Positions 10,460 through 22,404 of a DNA stretch of 64,000 nucleotides are shown in pieces (position 1 is the first letter of the stretch; each line of letters starts with the position of its first letter). The position numbers and the translations under genes were made by a program. The notes under the pieces are model-generated. The model was not told where the DNA came from. It saw only the letters and a list, made by a program, of their open reading frames with translations, and did no database searches. This DNA is from Tenodera sinensis. Its lineage: Eukaryota; Arthropoda; Insecta; Mantodea; Mantidae. Where the stretch lies: NCBI GenBank assembly GCA_030765045.1, contig CM060969.1, positions 41,784,716 to 41,848,715 on the forward strand, given 5' to 3'.

Positions 10460-11660
10460 TGCACAGGTTTTCTTTGCATTTAACTTCTCTCGAAAAGTTT
10501 ACGACTTTGAAGTATATTACAGTTGAAACAGTATTGTAGCAGATGCATTGTAATTTTGAATTTTATATGAAGTCCTGGGATATCTGTTTCTGCTTTAAGC
10601 TCTAAAGAATTACTAATTTAAGAAGCACGATTCTGCATGGATTTGAACAATGTACTCTGCACTCACGAGTGCTTACTGAGCCGAACCCTAGTCGGTATTT
10701 GTTGGGGTATAGAGAATAATTCTGCTCACTCTGCTGTAAGGCTCCTAACGATGAAGACATTTTAAGAGCTTAATAGCAGTAGCAATAGCTGATACTTAGG
10801 TAAAGACCATACTGCGCATGCGTGTCTTAGTAAGGCAGCACCCTTATGGTTGAACTAAAAACAACAAATATACGAAACCTCAAGAACTCTCACGCTGTAA
10901 AGATGTGGAATGTTTTGCGGCTAACCTTCAGAATGCAATTTTGGTTAGGATTTTTTTTTTTTCTCCTGGTTTAGGTGGGGCTACAAAATGTTAGCGTAAC
11001 CTTTCCATTAAATCAACGAAGCGGAGAAATTATTTGACACGGCTTTCCGAAAATGATAAAAAGTCACCTTCAGCCTGGGCAGAAAGGGCGTCTGCTGAAA
11101 CGGAATTAGCTCAATTTGTCCCGATGTGGAACAAAACCTGTGTAACAGACAAAAGATGAAGGACCTTTGTGTAACAGGTTCTGCCAACCTAGCAAAATGT
11201 CAGGCTTTATAAAGAACACAAAACAATGGTGTACATTTAGAGGTTGAGTTGAGACACAGCCAATTACAGACAAGCTAGCAAAGATGATAAGGTAAATGTT
11301 ATGTTTGAGTATTCGTATCAAATTTTGCTCTTTTGCTGCTAAAAGAATTGGAAATTGTAAAGGCAACATAAATAATTTAAAGTGTCGACCATGTTTAAAT
11401 GGCTATTAAATGAGGCTTAGTTATAACAGAATTTTAGGTTTAACTGTAGTGACAGCTATGAAACTTTGTTTCTTTTGTAAGCTCCTATGACTGCAAATTA
11501 GAAACTGTTTGATGATTTCGTGGCGTAATGAGTTAGTGTGTTTTGCATTCTGTAAGGTGCTTCTTGTTTCTAACGCAGGATCTCAATTCCTTTTACTGTT
11601 TATTGCTCCCTGTTCTAACTCAGTCGATATTTGCATTAAATTATTCTCTGCAGGCGTTGG
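10460..11660. other. unassigned stretch
   Basis: No recognisable gene. A small frame near 11106-11369 (-) has no support. Confidence 0.5.
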
Positions 11661-11668
11661 CAGTACTT

Positions 11669-12300
11669 CATCATCATTATCATCGTCGTCATCATTATCA
11701 TCACCATCATGATAAACCTTCAAGATAGGCCAGTTTCGACTCAGAAGGGATCTTCCCAGCGTCTCCTTGGTCTTCCAACTTCTCTCCTGCCAATTGGTTT
11801 GTACTGCAAGGCCTGTTTGGCAAGTCTTTCTTCTGGCATTCTGCCACTTCATTTTGTATTCCCTGATTTTCTCGTTTAAATTAAATATTTTAGCTGCTCC
11901 CTTATTGTTTCACTTTTAATATGATCTTTGAGATTACAGCCAGCTACGTACTTCAAACATTTCATTTCAGCCGTTTCAATTATTCTTTTGTTATTTCTGC
12001 TGATGGTCCAGGTCTAGGCTCCATAAGATACAATGGGCACTGTCATAGTTTTTACAATTTTAACACAGTATCTCTTCTTGTTTTGTTTTTCAATGTTCGT
12101 TTAATAGCGCCACATATGTTTTGAAGTTTACCTATATAGGTACCTTTTGTTTTAAATCTCCATCATATTCATAACAAATATCACATCCTAAGTAGCTAAA
12201 ATATTCCACTTCTTCCAGCACTTTGTTTCTACGGAACAGTTTTGACTATTATTACTTAATTTACCGTTTTATCTTATTTTAATTTCTAAGGACTTTAGAA
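11669..12300 (-). mobile_element. LINE 3' fragment (RTE/Jockey-like non-LTR), with GAT-type tail
   Basis: Reading the minus strand in three frames gives, in order, VLEEVEYFSYLGCDICYEYD (about 12150-12230), KTMTVPIVSYGA.TWTI, RIIETAEMKCLKYVAG, LKIFNLNEKIREYKMKWQN and a degenerate RPRRRWEDP-like block. These are landmarks of the region after the reverse transcriptase in a common insect non-LTR family. Frameshifts and stops separate the blocks. The 3' end is a (GAT)n-type tail (11669-11713), which in such elements is the normal terminus. 5'-truncated and inactive. Confidence 0.75.
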
Positions 12301-12639
12301 TACTCCTTTGAAATACGGATGCACTGGATAAATTATAATTCATTTTTCTTTTCTAGATTTCAGATACAATAACATTCATGTTTTACGAAGCGTTGCTATT
12401 TATTTCACTAAGTTTCCAAACTGTCTGAACCACAAAACTGCACTATTCTGAAAGTTAACTTATATTTCGCAATTTCTGAATGCAACAAATTTATACCTGT
12501 TCTTTATTAAAAAGCCATCGATTACTGGATCACTTGTAGCACCTTGAGGTAAAATTAAACGTAACTGAAAAATGTATTTACCAATGGAATGAAAAAGTAG
12601 GTATAAGTGTTTATTTCTTCCTTTTTTCTTTGAGCTTTA

Positions 12640-12735
12640 AGTTACCCGACATTCCTCGGGAAACCCTCGGAAAGAAATCTTATCCGGATAACTTACCCTA
12701 AGTGATATTCGAACTCGCGACTTCTTGGACACATT
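12640..12735 (-). mobile_element. SINE fragment, tRNA-related
   Basis: On the minus strand a B-box-like GAGTTCGAATATC (about 12700-12712) follows GTCGCGA and is followed by a body with CGAGGGTTTCCCGAGG. The A-box half is not clear, so this is a 5'-truncated copy. Confidence 0.4.
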
Positions 12736-13399
12736 ATATACAGGCACAAAAAACAAGGTAGGGATAGTTGAAAAATAAAGTGAAATCTTCCCTTTAGTTA
12801 TAAGACTAACATAATGTTTATTTACAAATACAAATTCAACTTTCACTAGGCTTTTCTTGCCATGTCCTATTATTTTGATATTAATTAGCAATGAATTGCA
12901 TATATTCTGGTACAGCCCATAGAATGGCCTTCGCAATCCTGACATTTATTACCCTAAAATGTAATGATGAATGTTGTTTATCATTTTATCAAATTCTGTG
13001 TCCGTGAACAACAAAGTAAAAATGAATCTATAATAAAAGTTAAAGAAAGTGTCATGTTTGTTTACATGTTTTCTGCACTTCTGCACGTAACCTCTCCGCC
13101 GTTCTAAGACGACAACCAGAAGATATTGAGGTCTGTTGTGATATGTGTTCTTTGAAGGAATAGACAATAATATCTCGAGCGCCATCTCAAGAGACGACGG
13201 CATTGTAAAAACAAAAGCAGACAGAATTCTGTTGTTGGTGTGAAGTGAACTACCGTTTGTAACTACAACAGTGGGCGCTAGTGTATAGCGACGTTCCTCT
13301 ATCTAAATTATAGGCCGGACCGAGTGTAAATATAAGTCTGTTAACCCTTGGATTAGATATTGGCATGAAACAATACCCACATTGCAAATAAAACTTGAG

Positions 13400-13545
13400 C
13401 TTGAAATCCCACTTCGGCCATTTATTGGCGACTGCTGCATGTAGCCATACCCTCCACTACCTGTTGGATGGGATGCCGTTAACATCCCACCGAGCTGCTG
13501 CAAGTGGGCCCCGGCTTCTTTTTCTACTTGCCCCATGCACCTGAG
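13400..13545 (-). other. possible coding-like exon, unassigned
   Basis: On the minus strand, GTTGCTCAG could serve as an acceptor and CCAACAG followed by GTAGTG as a donor. Between and beyond them one frame reads EAGAHLQQLGGMLTASHPT and then GSGGYGYMQQSPINGRSG, a composition like a low-complexity region of a regulatory protein. The pyrimidine tract is weak and no family is recognised. It could equally be part of an unrecognised repeat. Confidence 0.2.
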
Positions 13546-13549
13546 CAAC

Positions 13550-14100
13550 TAACTATATGTATTGCCACTGCGTTCAATTATATCCTAGTTGGATTTTATC
13601 GTGTCTCCTTTCTATATAATCGATTCACTATCAACCCTTTCTCAATAAGCTACAGCAAATGATAAATAAATAAAAATAACATAAAAATAATAAATAAGTA
13701 AATAAATAATAAATAAGTAAATAAGTGATCAAATGAACAAACAAATAAATAACAATCATAAATAATAAAGATAAATTTTAGAAAAGTGCTAACACTTTGA
13801 ATATTAGGCTGTACAGGAACAAGAAAAAGTGCAAAATTGAGAAGAAAAAAAAAGTGTAATTATTTCTGTGCCGGGTATAGTATGCAGGACACTGGGAAAA
13901 AATCTATAAAGAAGACATTGCTTAAATATTATAAATGATGACAGTTACAACTTTTATTATATGGCTGTGAGTGTTGGATCTTAACAGAAAAATATTTTCA
14001 AAATTACAACAGCAAACCAAAAATAGCTCTCGTGTGTTATTTCCAAAACACAAAAGATTTGTGTACGATGCAGTTTGTGTATCACCTAGATTTAGCTTAA
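13550..14100. other. A-rich stretch with (AAAT)n-like runs
   Basis: AAATAAATAA and AAATAAGTAA runs at about 13660-13770 resemble a retroposon tail, but no body is recognisable upstream. Confidence 0.4.
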
Positions 14101-14115
14101 TTGATAATTTACAAG

Positions 14116-14146
14116 CCCCCCCCCCCTTTTTTTTTTTTTTTTTTTT
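14116..14146 (+). repeat. poly(C)-poly(T) run
   Basis: Eleven C followed by about twenty T. Confidence 0.9.
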
Positions 14147-14451
14147 AAGTGGCGCTGTCAGTTGCCAGGATCAGCGTTATGAATATCAGTTCACAGTTCC
14201 TCATCCGTAATACAGCCCGTGCTTGGTGTCTTTAGACTTTCATGTGTCATCTTCGATACAGATTATTTGCTAGTGACGAATGAACCAACTGGTGAAATGA
14301 TTCACTGAGCAGCACATCAGAAATTAGATAACCTATATTATGTTACATAAACGCTAAAATTGACAATTGCATCGAAGAAAAAAGGAATGAAGGAATAACA
14401 GTGTTTGTTACTTTTTAAATCTTGCCTATAGTAAATGGAGGAGTTATAGTT

Positions 14452-15125
14452 GACCCAAAAATTCCATACTGAGACTTACTTGATTTGGAAATACACGTTT
14501 AGAGGCTGCCTGAATAAAATATCCAATTGTAGAAAACAGCTGCGCACGTATATTTACAAAAAGTTGGTCAAATACCAAACTTGGTATTTAAGATTAGCAT
14601 CTTTGAAGGATTCCACACGAAATATCTCAAGAAAACCACCCCTCCCTATTCCAAACTAAGCACCCTTAGATAGAACTTTTTCTAGATTTTATATTTCTCA
14701 AAAATGTGTATATGACGATTTTCACTAAAATACCGTATTTTTAAAGTTTGACGAAAAATGTAAATAATATTTTACATTTTTGAGAAATAGCGTCTAAATT
14801 TCTCATCCTGATTGGTCTACGCTTAAGTTGTAAAGTGTAACAAATAAACAAAACTGTTATTCTCCTGAAAACGCCCAATTTATGTCAAATGTATTTATTT
14901 GGTGAATTTAACCACTTCCGGAATATTCTTTGTTGTTGCTTTGAATTTTCAAATAAACATTGCTCAAATGAGCAGTCTTATTAGTCTTTTTTTCTCGTAG
15001 TCATAGACTTTCAAAGCTATCACGTAATTTACACCAAATGTGTAAATGTGAAATCAAAGTTTATTCGGACTAAAATTAAGTAACGAGAAAAGTGAATAAA
15101 GAAAGTTATGTGAGTGCAACACGCC
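14452..15125 (-). repeat. Rep-A copy 2
   Basis: Runs from the head (ACCCAAAAATTCCATACTGAG) through ACCAAACTTGGTATTTAAGA, CCACTTCCGGAATATTCTTT and AAATGAGCAGT to the terminal AAAGTTATGTGAGTGCAAC near 15095-15120. It is nearly full-length but strongly diverged and has no coding potential. Confidence 0.75.
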
Positions 15126-15580
15126 TAGCCCACGCTTGCTCATGTGGTATATTAAATAGTGAGGATTCTGTAAAGAAAGCTAATATACACTTGCTTGAAG
15201 AAAATAAGATAAGGTAGTTATACTTACTCCCTTTGAGGAGGGAATGCAAGTAACGAAGCTCCAAACATTGTGTACCCAAGCTTAAATAAGCTGAGAAACA
15301 AACGTTAACACTGTCATGGGTAGTTGGTGGAAGACAATAGGCTGATGGGGTTCGGAGATAAAGGAAATGTAACTATTCCATTAACAATATAAAATTGTGT
15401 TTATTCCCTTGTTCTCGTCACGAGTATTTCAACAAACATTATATGTGCACAACTTTGAGTATCTGAATCATTTTTTAAGTTAATCTAATAATAGTATCAT
15501 AAAGGGCTGAGTCATAGATTATATTTGCAGAAATTTCAAGTATTTCATAGTTTTGAGAGGTAGAGTCGGAACTGAAAAAT

Positions 15581-15660
15581 TCAGTGCCATAACTGGGATC
15601 TGAATCATAGACCCTCCGCTTACCAAGCGGGTGCTCTAACCATTAAGCTACTGTGACAAC
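15581..15660 (-). mobile_element. tRNA-like SINE head
   Basis: On the minus strand an A box TAGCTTAATGG (15640-15650) and a B box GATTCAGATCCC (15595-15606) have tRNA-like spacing, and CCGC/GCGG can form an anticodon-type stem with loop TTGGTAA. The T stem and acceptor stem do not pair, so this is a tRNA-derived SINE head or tRNA pseudogene and not a working tRNA. Confidence 0.55.
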
Positions 15661-15669
15661 TTGCCAGAA

Positions 15670-16420
15670 TGGCATTGAATTCTCTGATTCGTCATTGTGG
15701 CAGAGAATGCAGCAAATGCTGTTCTCGGCCTGATATGTCCAGAAATTTGATATTTTCGGTGAACATTAATTTCAGGAATTCTAAAAAATTCTACTTATAA
15801 TTTACTAGCAAAATCCGACGCTTTATTGCATTACATTGTATTGCATTGCAGATTACTCTTTCTTTCTGTTACTTTTTATTATTGTTTCTTTCTCTCCACT
15901 CCCCCTCCCTTCCCTCCCAAATTGACACCTCGTCTTTGCTTCACCTTTTCTTTTCCCTCTCCATCTATCCTTTCTTTTCCTTCCTTGCGTTTTCTACTCT
16001 CTGTTTCACACTTTTCTTTAACTTCCTGTTTTGAATACTGGTAATAAAACTGCTGTTTATAGAATGTTAAAATATGTGCAAGAAGATATTTAATTTGCAA
16101 GTGTTTTGTTTTGTTTATTGTTACCTCATAGATATAGATAGATGGCTGTGCTTTCCACCTTCATACGGAGAAAAAGTATACGCTACTTCAAGAAACAGAA
16201 GATAAGAATGAAGTTGACAAGACAAATTGTTAAAAATCCTACACGTAATGCAGAAGCTGTAGTGTCGGATTATTATCGATGTATGATCGCCGAATGTATC
16301 CAAAACTAACTTCGACTTACTTACTATAATTTAGCAATGTTTTGGCATTATGCTGACTTATAATTACCTTTATCAGTTAAAACATACGATTACGATAATC
16401 TTCTATGTTTCTGTAATTCT

Positions 16421-16430
<10 letters not shown>
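15670..16430. other. unassigned; C/T-rich patch at 15870-16030
   Basis: The pyrimidine-rich strand gives artefactual open frames. No gene is supported. Confidence 0.5.

Positions 16431-16431
<1 letters not shown>

Positions 16432-16514
<83 letters not shown>
16432..16514 (+). repeat. compound (CT)n(GT)n microsatellite
   Basis: About 15 CT units followed directly by about 26 GT units. Confidence 0.95.
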
Positions 16515-16515
<1 letters not shown>

Positions 16516-16574
16516 TTATACCAATTACAAAAATATCAGAGGACTTCTGAGACTACTCCCAGAAAATTAGGGAT

Positions 16575-16865
16575 GTAATTAAATTTTATCTGTCAAATAT
16601 ATTTAAAACATATTTTAATCAAAATAGTAAGAAGTATTTTTGAGAAAATCAAAGCTTTTCCACGTTGTACAGAAGTGGGGGATTTATTTGAAAAATCTTC
16701 GTGTCGCATCCTCTGAAGATCCTGAACTAGAATACTTAATTTAGTATTTAAACGATTTAAACACACAGGGATATTTTTTATAGTCAGGGAGTCCCAAAAA
16801 GTATATTTCCGGTGAAGCTTTGAAATGGAATTTTTATGTGGAATGCAATACTTCTTCCATTTGCT
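16575..16865 (+). repeat. Rep-A copy 3, 5'-truncated
   Basis: Contains TTTTAATCAAAAT, GAAAATCTTCGTGTCGCATC, ATATTTCCGGTGAAGC and ends in GGAATGCAATACTTC, the distal part of Rep-A in plus orientation. Confidence 0.75.
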
Positions 16866-16869
16866 AAGA

Positions 16870-18070
16870 TAAGCAGTAGAGAAAATAAAAATCTGACAGT
16901 CGGTCTTATTGTAAACCTCTTCCAATTAAAACAGTGTTTTAAAGACCACTTCCTGAGCAAGGGCGTGGTACTCCTTAGCAGGAAACAATTGAAATGTCGT
17001 TGAATTGAAAGAGTTGGAAGACATGGATAAGGAAGAGAGGAAATTGACCCCTGTGTGCGAATGACTCCCAGAAGACCACCCAAGTAGCTTTCTGTGATGT
17101 TGCAGCATCCAGCTGTTAATAAGGTGCAGGTTTTAAGCAAGAGAAATGAATACCGCAAGAGTGGCCATAATTCAGGCCTTGTACACATGTCACAGAGTAG
17201 GTTAATTGCGGTGCAGACAAAGATGATTCCAAGGCCACCTTTGGCGTCAAACCGGCAGGAAATCATTTCTCATAAACATAGTAGATGCAGCCAAAACCCC
17301 TACGCACAACGAATATAAATTTATGCGATAAATACCTTAGAAAGTTAGGTCAGTGCACAAACAGTTCAACTACACTAAATAACCGAGAATACGTATATAC
17401 AATATTTACGATCATATTTTGTTTCATCGCAGAAGAAACAAAGAAATAGCAGTGGGTTTAATTTTGGAAATCAGGAGTTAAAATACTTTTCTGTGCAGAT
17501 TATATGTTGCTGTTATTAGAACGTGAATATAATATATAAAACTAACTTCAAACTGAATAGCTCACAGTATCAAAAGAACCTCGAGCTGTCAACAGAGGTG
17601 GACTAACTTTTGTGAATAAGTATACCATTATACTTCTCCCTTTCTCCTAAATACTCTGACCTGGGGACAGAACAGTAATTAATTTGTAGTTTTGTGATTT
17701 TATAGAAGTTTGCAATGTGTCACTAAGTAAAGCAAGTGATTGTGTTAGTAATTGTGTTAGTACAACCTTTTGCGCAGTCCAGCACAAATTGCTTTTAGAC
17801 CCTCAAGCATGAGCTTTTTAAAAGGAAAAGTGACGAAGCAGGGTATAAAATTGATTTTAATAAGTGTCAAGCGTGTGAAAAACCAGCATTCTGTAGTGTG
17901 GTGTTGGAATCTTATCACCGTGGCGAATTTCCTACTACCATCTTAAGAATACTGATAAAATTAGGCTGCAGGTATAGGAAAACCAATGACGGTCGTAAAC
18001 TCCTTATGGGAAGGAGTCAACATTTGCACTCCTTCGCATAATTCGAGTTGCTCGCGATTAAGGACCAATA
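16870..18070. other. unassigned stretch with a 160-codon frame
   Basis: The 16784-17266 minus-strand frame starts in unique sequence and runs into the Rep-A copy. Its residues match nothing I know, and the overlap with a repeat argues against a gene. Confidence 0.4.
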
Positions 18071-18074
18071 TAGG

Positions 18075-18087
18075 TATCATTATCATT

Positions 18088-18119
<32 letters not shown>
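18075..18119 (-). repeat. (ATC)n run, possible LINE tail
   Basis: TCATTATCATTATC followed by about 11 ATC units. Complemented, this is a (GAT)n tail like those ending the LINE fragments at 11669 and 44627, but no LINE body could be read next to it. Confidence 0.5.
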
Positions 18120-18124
18120 ATCTT

Positions 18125-19545
18125 CCTGGTTTAGGAGAGTTCTGTTCCGCCTTCATACTTCTTCCCAATATAGGTCTTACTTACATGAAAACCAAAATCA
18201 TACCTTGACGTCTATTTGGTAAGAGCCTTCCAGAAATGGTGATGAACGGTGCCTATAGGAAAAGGAAGTCACTTTATTGTGTGTCATGCTGTTTTGGCAG
18301 AAACAGGATTTTTACCAGCTAGGGTAACTTCCGCGACAGCTACTGGGATCCTTGCTACCAGCCCGCTTCATCAGGTTGTTCCCAAGGAAGTAAATGCAGA
18401 TTGCGATTCTGAAACCTTGGTGGGCAAATGTAGCACTTTAATGGTTTGTAGTCATGACAAAACATTCCCGCCTCACTATACAGAGTGAGTGGATTTGTTT
18501 ATGACAAACTTTACATGATGTCCCTGAGAAACCAATTGAGGTTCTACCTTGAGAGAAAAGTACCGGCTCCAGGTTGTGATGACCGTATTCACTGATTATG
18601 AAGGACTCAGGGCGCTAACTACGTCCCATCCTTTAGTACCCCACTCCACTCATGACGTGCGTTGTGGGCACAGGAGAGTAGCGTTCAGGTTGTAGATCTT
18701 AATCCGTCAGTGAGCTCTTACGCTGCGGTGTGATAGTTGGAATTAAATTGAACAATGGTTTATAGATAACCTATATCTGGTGACGCTCCTGTACAAAGCA
18801 ACGCGCTCTCGAAGGCAGGAATTTTCCCATGAGAATTTTACTCATACCTTTTAGCACTGAATCCCTGAAATTATGCAACCTTTCGAACCTTGGCAAGATG
18901 TAATGGTAATCAAAAGACCGCTAGTGATCAGACGAGTTGGATAGCCACCCTTTTGTGCATCGAAAAAGATGGCTATGCGGTAGCTTGTGAGGCTCGCATT
19001 CGAGAAGACCCGAGTTCAGTTTCCATCAGCCGCCATCTTCTGCTGAGGTGATTTCTCATCTACCCGATTTCCTTTCAAATATTTCCTTTTCATTCCGTTT
19101 CGTTCTTATGCTTCAGGTGTGATTCTAGGTTTCGTACCGTACGGTGGTGCTGGACAGAAGGCGCGGATGCTTCCTAAAAGGAAACAGTATTCCCCTTGAA
19201 CACAAGAGGGCTGCTTGGTCGGCGGATTGTTCATCGCTCTGTTCAGGCAGCCCCAGCAGTATGACGAGCCTTCAAGCTCAGAAATGTTGTCCCTGTGGCC
19301 TATTTGCCTAGGGCCTCATTCCTTCCTCTTGGAAGGTGGTAGCAACAATAGATCTATGTAGGTAACAATGTATGAGGTGTCTCCCTCAATTATATACCTA
19401 TGCCTATACAGACGTAATGTACTTAGGTTAATTGTATAAAAATGTATTACCATGTAAGCAATAAAACGTAAACGGGTAGCGCTTTTGCAGTATAAAAACG
19501 TGAGTTGTAAATAAAGGAAAGATAAATAGTCACTTTAATAGAACA
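18125..19545. other. moderate-GC stretch, unassigned; weak SINE-like head
   Basis: Base composition is closer to balanced than elsewhere and short frames occur (18249-18488, +), but none is recognised. At about 18965-19030 a tRNA-like head may be present (GCGGTAGCTTGTGAGG, then GAGTTCAGTTTCC as B box). Confidence 0.35.
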
Positions 19546-19550
19546 TTAGT

Positions 19551-19577
19551 TCATCATCATCATCATCATCATCATCA
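19551..19577 (-). repeat. (ATC)n run, possible LINE tail
   Basis: Nine ATC units, followed on the plus strand by ACCTGGTTCCACGCATCTCT. Complemented, a GAT tail, but only a short stretch of possible element is visible. Confidence 0.5.
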
Positions 19578-20099
19578 CCTGGTTCCACGCATCTCTCCAA
19601 ACAGGATGAAAACTGATGGATAAATCTGATTATAAGGTTACAGAAGCTGAATCTTTATCCAACGACTGTTTATAAATAAGTGAAGACATTTAACACTGTA
19701 CCCCACGTCCCCAAAGATTTACCATAAGAAAAATTTTAATCCGTTAGGAATTGTTTAACTTTAGGTATAATGGAATATTTCTTGTGTAGGATAATGGAAA
19801 GCTTAGAAAATACAAATCCCCTAGAACTTGAGGAAAGGAAGATATATGCATTAATATATGCTAATATTTAATGAAAGTGTCGAAAGAGGAGGCAAATGGC
19901 ATAGATATAATCATTAGAAAGAGAACGTTTAAAATGCTTACGGACCTTAAACTTTTGTATTAAAGTTTAATACTATGAGCATTTGTTAATGTACCTACTT
20001 CTAGAACAAACTTTAAAGTTTCTCTCACCAAGAACAAAATTGCTTAGGTCCTGATTATATTTTGTAACTTAAAATACTAAACCAGCTTTATTATTTCAG

Positions 20100-20168
20100 G
20101 ATTACTTCCTTTAATATATTCGTTGTGCTTCCGAGATATTGTAAGAAGAAGAAAACAAAATAGAAGAA
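20100..20168 (+). other. possible terminal exon behind a strong acceptor
   Basis: A branch-point match (ATACTAAAC, about 20073-20081) lies about 20 nt before TTTATTATTTCAG (ends 20099). The frame after it reads ITSFNIFVVLPRYCKKKKTK and stops, like the end of a membrane segment with a basic tail. No poly(A) signal follows closely and no family is recognised, so this may be chance. Confidence 0.15.
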
Positions 20169-20169
20169 A

Positions 20170-21470
20170 AGATACATGAACATAACATAAGTAACGCCTA
20201 GACCAGGGTGGGTGGAACGCTGGTTGTACTAGACGCCACCGGGGTGTTTCAATCTGTAAATGGTAGGAACCTTTCCTTCTGCTTTGTCATGACCCTTTGG
20301 GTCAGGAGCCCTATGTCTGCTCTCGCCTCATCCTTCCTCCCGTAGAAGCAGACACAGAGGATCTTCCAAGTTGACGTGTCGAATTCCCTCCGCGACGACC
20401 TATCCCTCTTCTATACTCCTAAATAACACCCGTTCTGCCTTTTGACAACTTAAGAGACTGTATTGGCCTTTCTACTACTTTACGCTCGTCTTATAGTGAA
20501 TAGAACACTCCGAATACTATGAAAATATAGTTTGGAATCATTAATAATTTATTACTTTTCCCCTTGCAAGGATATGAAGGTGGCCACATTGACATACTCC
20601 TCTAAATTAAACTAATTGACAAACAATTTTGATAATTACCATTACATCCCACAACCAAAAATGTTTCAAAATAGATAAAATAGGTAAATGTTTGAAGAGC
20701 TGTATTTTACACCATTCAAGTTTTAAAAGCAAAGTTTTATTTTAAATCACTCTGATGACGACAAAAACAAGAGTTGCAAAATCCCAAGGGAAGCAGGGAA
20801 TGAAAGAAGAACGATAGGATGGAGAGAAAGAGGTCACTTTAAGCACAGAACAACAATAGCTTGGAGGTGGTAAGTATATTTTCATTACAACCCCCTCCTT
20901 CATTCACCGGAGACCGGTAAATCGCTAAAACCTTCTTCAACAACAAAGTAAAAACAACAACGATGTGTCTTTTGTCTTCATCTCTCTCTCTCTCCCTCTC
21001 CTCTTCCTCAGCATTCCCTTACGCCATCTTCTTCTAAGTACTTCTTCACCACAGCTCAGGAACTTGCGAGCTCGAGTGGCTCCAAAAGGGGTGGAAAATA
21101 GAGTAAGGAGGAGGATGGGCTAAACTCTCAACTTTATATACTCTCCGAGGACCGGACTACATTATAATGTCCCTTCTTAATTACGAGGAGCCGGCAAACC
21201 AGAAGGGAAGTTGTAGTTGAGGACACACTTCTCGGGTTGGCGCCTTTCCGGAGCTCTGCCACATCTTGTATCTTGAAACCGACTGGCATATCAAGGCCCC
21301 CACTATATCTCAAGCTTTTAACACTTCAGAATTTCCTCATCTCTGGGGAAAGTGGCGGTCCAGAGAATTACAACAGTTTCCTTCATCGTGCAGCAGGATT
21401 AGACCGAGAGAGATGCCAGAATATATGCGTTACAATCTTAAAAATTAATTTATGGAGAATAGCAAAACTA
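20170..21470. other. unassigned stretch
   Basis: Contains a perfect 15-bp palindrome TGACCCTTTGGGTCA (20290-20304) and a CT-rich run near 20981-21010. No gene is supported. Confidence 0.5.
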
Positions 21471-21474
21471 TAAC

Positions 21475-22400
21475 CTCCCTCAAAAAAGGGGGGATAAGAG
21501 CGATTGCAGTAACCATACTATAAAAACAGATTTAATACCATAGTGGAAAGCATAATACTAGAAGCCCAAAACGGATTTAGAAAAGAAAGATCCTTTATGA
21601 ACTGTGTATTTATCCTAAATCAAATAAGTGATAAACACAGAGCACAATACTCGCATTTATATAGTGCTTATAGATTTTGAAAAATTATTTGACAATGTAT
21701 ATACGAACATATCATACCAAATGATGAAAAATAATGGCATACCAAGATGTCTGGTAACTATAATCAGAAATTTATGTAAGGTTAACACAATAATGGTTGA
21801 TCCTGACCAAAAAATAAAAACAGTACAGCAACAATAAACAAAGGTGTTAAGACATCGTCATCTATTTTATTCAATTTATATGTAGCTGACAATGTCATTG
21901 AATGGCGGAATAACTCCATTTTAAGATAAACAATACCATCTTAGCAGTAATGCTGTTTGCAGACGATATGGTCTTAATAAATGGCTCAGAATTAAACACG
22001 CAAAAGGCTCTATAATAATTAAAAAAATAATTGCAAAATAAAAATATCACTACACAAAAGTAAAACAATGGCTTTTAGAGAACGGCAAACAGTAAGAGCA
22101 AAAACAGTAAGACAAAATAGAATATTAAAACAAATAAACTGGTTTAATTTTTTACGCTGCAATATTTCATACTTCAAAATGATGACATAATAAACAAAAG
22201 TAATAAATTCAACCAGACATGTGGTGCCCTCAAGAGAAAACTAGAAACTACAAAGAAAGAGACAAAAATAAAATTTTACAAAGTGATGGCTGTTCCACGT
22301 TAACGTAATAGATGTGAATACTGGACAGTGACCAAACAAATGGAAATAAAGAAAGAAGCAGCAGAGATGCGTTTTTAAGATATGTAGCAGGATAACAGTA
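21475..22400 (+). mobile_element. LINE reverse-transcriptase fragment (RTE/Jockey-like)
   Basis: Read across frames, the plus strand gives CLKKGG-like sequence, ILEAQNGFRKERSFMNCVF (21550s), IDFEKLFDNV (about 21665-21700), INKGVKTSSSILFNLYV, the polymerase motif FADDMVL (FADD codons 21956-21967) and then TMAFRERQTVRAKT, NKFNQTCGALKRKL, KFYKVMAV and AAEMRFLRYVAG near the end. In this family the FADD/YADD aspartates bind metal. Several frameshifts and stops make it inactive. It lacks the endonuclease part and the 3' end. The post-RT blocks are those of the 11669-12300 fragment, so the two belong to one family. Confidence 0.85.
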
Positions 22401-22404
22401 AAAG

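Noticed and set aside
15581..15660. Functional tRNA gene
   Set aside because: A and B boxes are present but the acceptor and T stems do not pair.
16784..17266. 160-codon minus-strand frame
   Set aside because: It runs into a Rep-A copy and has no recognisable domain, start context or splice support.
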